Part shown: positions 63,855 to 64,000 of the stretch, in pieces | Position numbering within the stretch: the stretch's first letter is position 1 | Layout: each line of letters begins with the position of its first letter | From: Cohnella zeiphila | GTDB lineage: Bacteria; Bacillota; Bacilli; Paenibacillales; Paenibacillaceae | Length of the DNA stretch: 64,000 nucleotides | Direction of reading: 5' to 3' | Assembly: GCF_014212055.1 (NCBI RefSeq) | Contig: NZ_JACJVO010000021.1 | Location: 186,001 to 250,000, forward strand | Notes under the pieces: model-generated | The model's database searches: none | Told to the model about the DNA's origin: nothing | The model's input: only the letters and a program-made list of their open reading frames with translations | Made by a program: the position numbers and the translations under genes

Positions 63855-64000
63855 ATGGAATTGCACGAGACGCTGGAGGTTCACGAGATCACCATGTAAC
63901 CAACTGTCTGACCAAATCCAAGACGAAGCAGGCCCTGGTATCGGATCCGGAGCTCAAATGGCTGATGACACAGGATATCAAGGTATCAAGTAAAAAAGGG
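63855..64000 (+). pseudogene. CotF-like spore coat protein, frameshifted and cut by the window edge
   Basis: ATG 63855 gives MELHETLEVHEIT then a stop at 63897. Two bases out of frame the text continues NCLTKSKTKQALVSDPELKW and LMTQDIKVSS to the window end. Both parts match the helical start of CotF/YhcQ-like coat proteins (ELHEMLxxKT, LTKSxTMQALVSDxELK). A small deletion near 63895 broke the frame. The rest lies outside the window. Confidence 0.6.

Overview
The window looks like a chromosome segment of an endospore-forming Paenibacillus/Cohnella-type Firmicute. Reasons: a complete gerA-type spore germination operon, a spore-coat remnant, strong AGGAGG-like Shine-Dalgarno sites with many TTG/GTG starts, a YesM/YesN-type two-component pair, three CUT1 sugar importers without an ATPase gene (a shared ATPase would be elsewhere), and large secreted multidomain glycosidases.

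Layout. (1) 1-3477: 3' part of a secreted GH50/clan GH-A-like enzyme with CBM9-like, Big/OmpL47-like and FIMAH domains, then a terminator and a decayed IS66 transposase (3619-4797). (2) 5169-30072: GC-rich polysaccharide/amino-sugar locus. It holds an unrecognised helical-toroid plus beta-sandwich protein, a dead GH105 gene, a leftward four-gene operon (unknown toroid protein, binding protein, two permeases), and a divergent rightward run: AGE epimerase, GH3 N-acetylhexosaminidase, LplB/LplC/LplA-type importer, YesM/YesN pair, FAD oxidoreductase, broken nagA, DUF4855 multidomain secreted protein, nanE, ROK sugar kinase, M20 amidohydrolase remnant. Together they suggest uptake of a GlcNAc/ManNAc-containing oligosaccharide and conversion to GlcNAc-6-P; the local deacetylase is dead.

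(3) 30469-47588: a visibly AT-richer block with a different layout: ROK repressor divergent from two catabolic operons. Operon A is aldo/keto reductase, galactonate dehydratase (dgoD), a beta-sandwich-nitrilase fusion, a TIM-barrel isomerase, a Gfo/Idh/MocA dehydrogenase and a FucU mutarotase. Operon B is an importer, a TIM-barrel isomerase, a second Gfo/Idh/MocA, an MDR dehydrogenase, an HPS/KGPDC-family enzyme, a third TIM-barrel isomerase and an SDR. This enzyme set does not match a standard named sugar pathway and is the best candidate for an undescribed system, possibly oxidative (3-keto) deglycosylation or sugar-acid catabolism. An IS3 remnant closes it on the right.

(4) 48334-53247: a 1637-residue secreted enzyme with two catalytic domains (GH5 with an inserted domain, then GH30-like) and a Gly/Asn tail. 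(5) 53.5-56.5 kb: a graveyard of GerAB, DinB, YciI and IS1182 remnants. (6) 56621-63025, minus strand: a CBO0543-type membrane protein, a cardiolipin-synthase-type phospholipase D, and gerAC/gerAB/gerAA with a near-consensus sigma-G promoter. (7) Right edge: truncated zinc alcohol dehydrogenase and a frameshifted CotF-like coat gene. About eleven decayed genes in 64 kb point to strong local gene turnover. All calls rest on reading the sequence; no database search was run.
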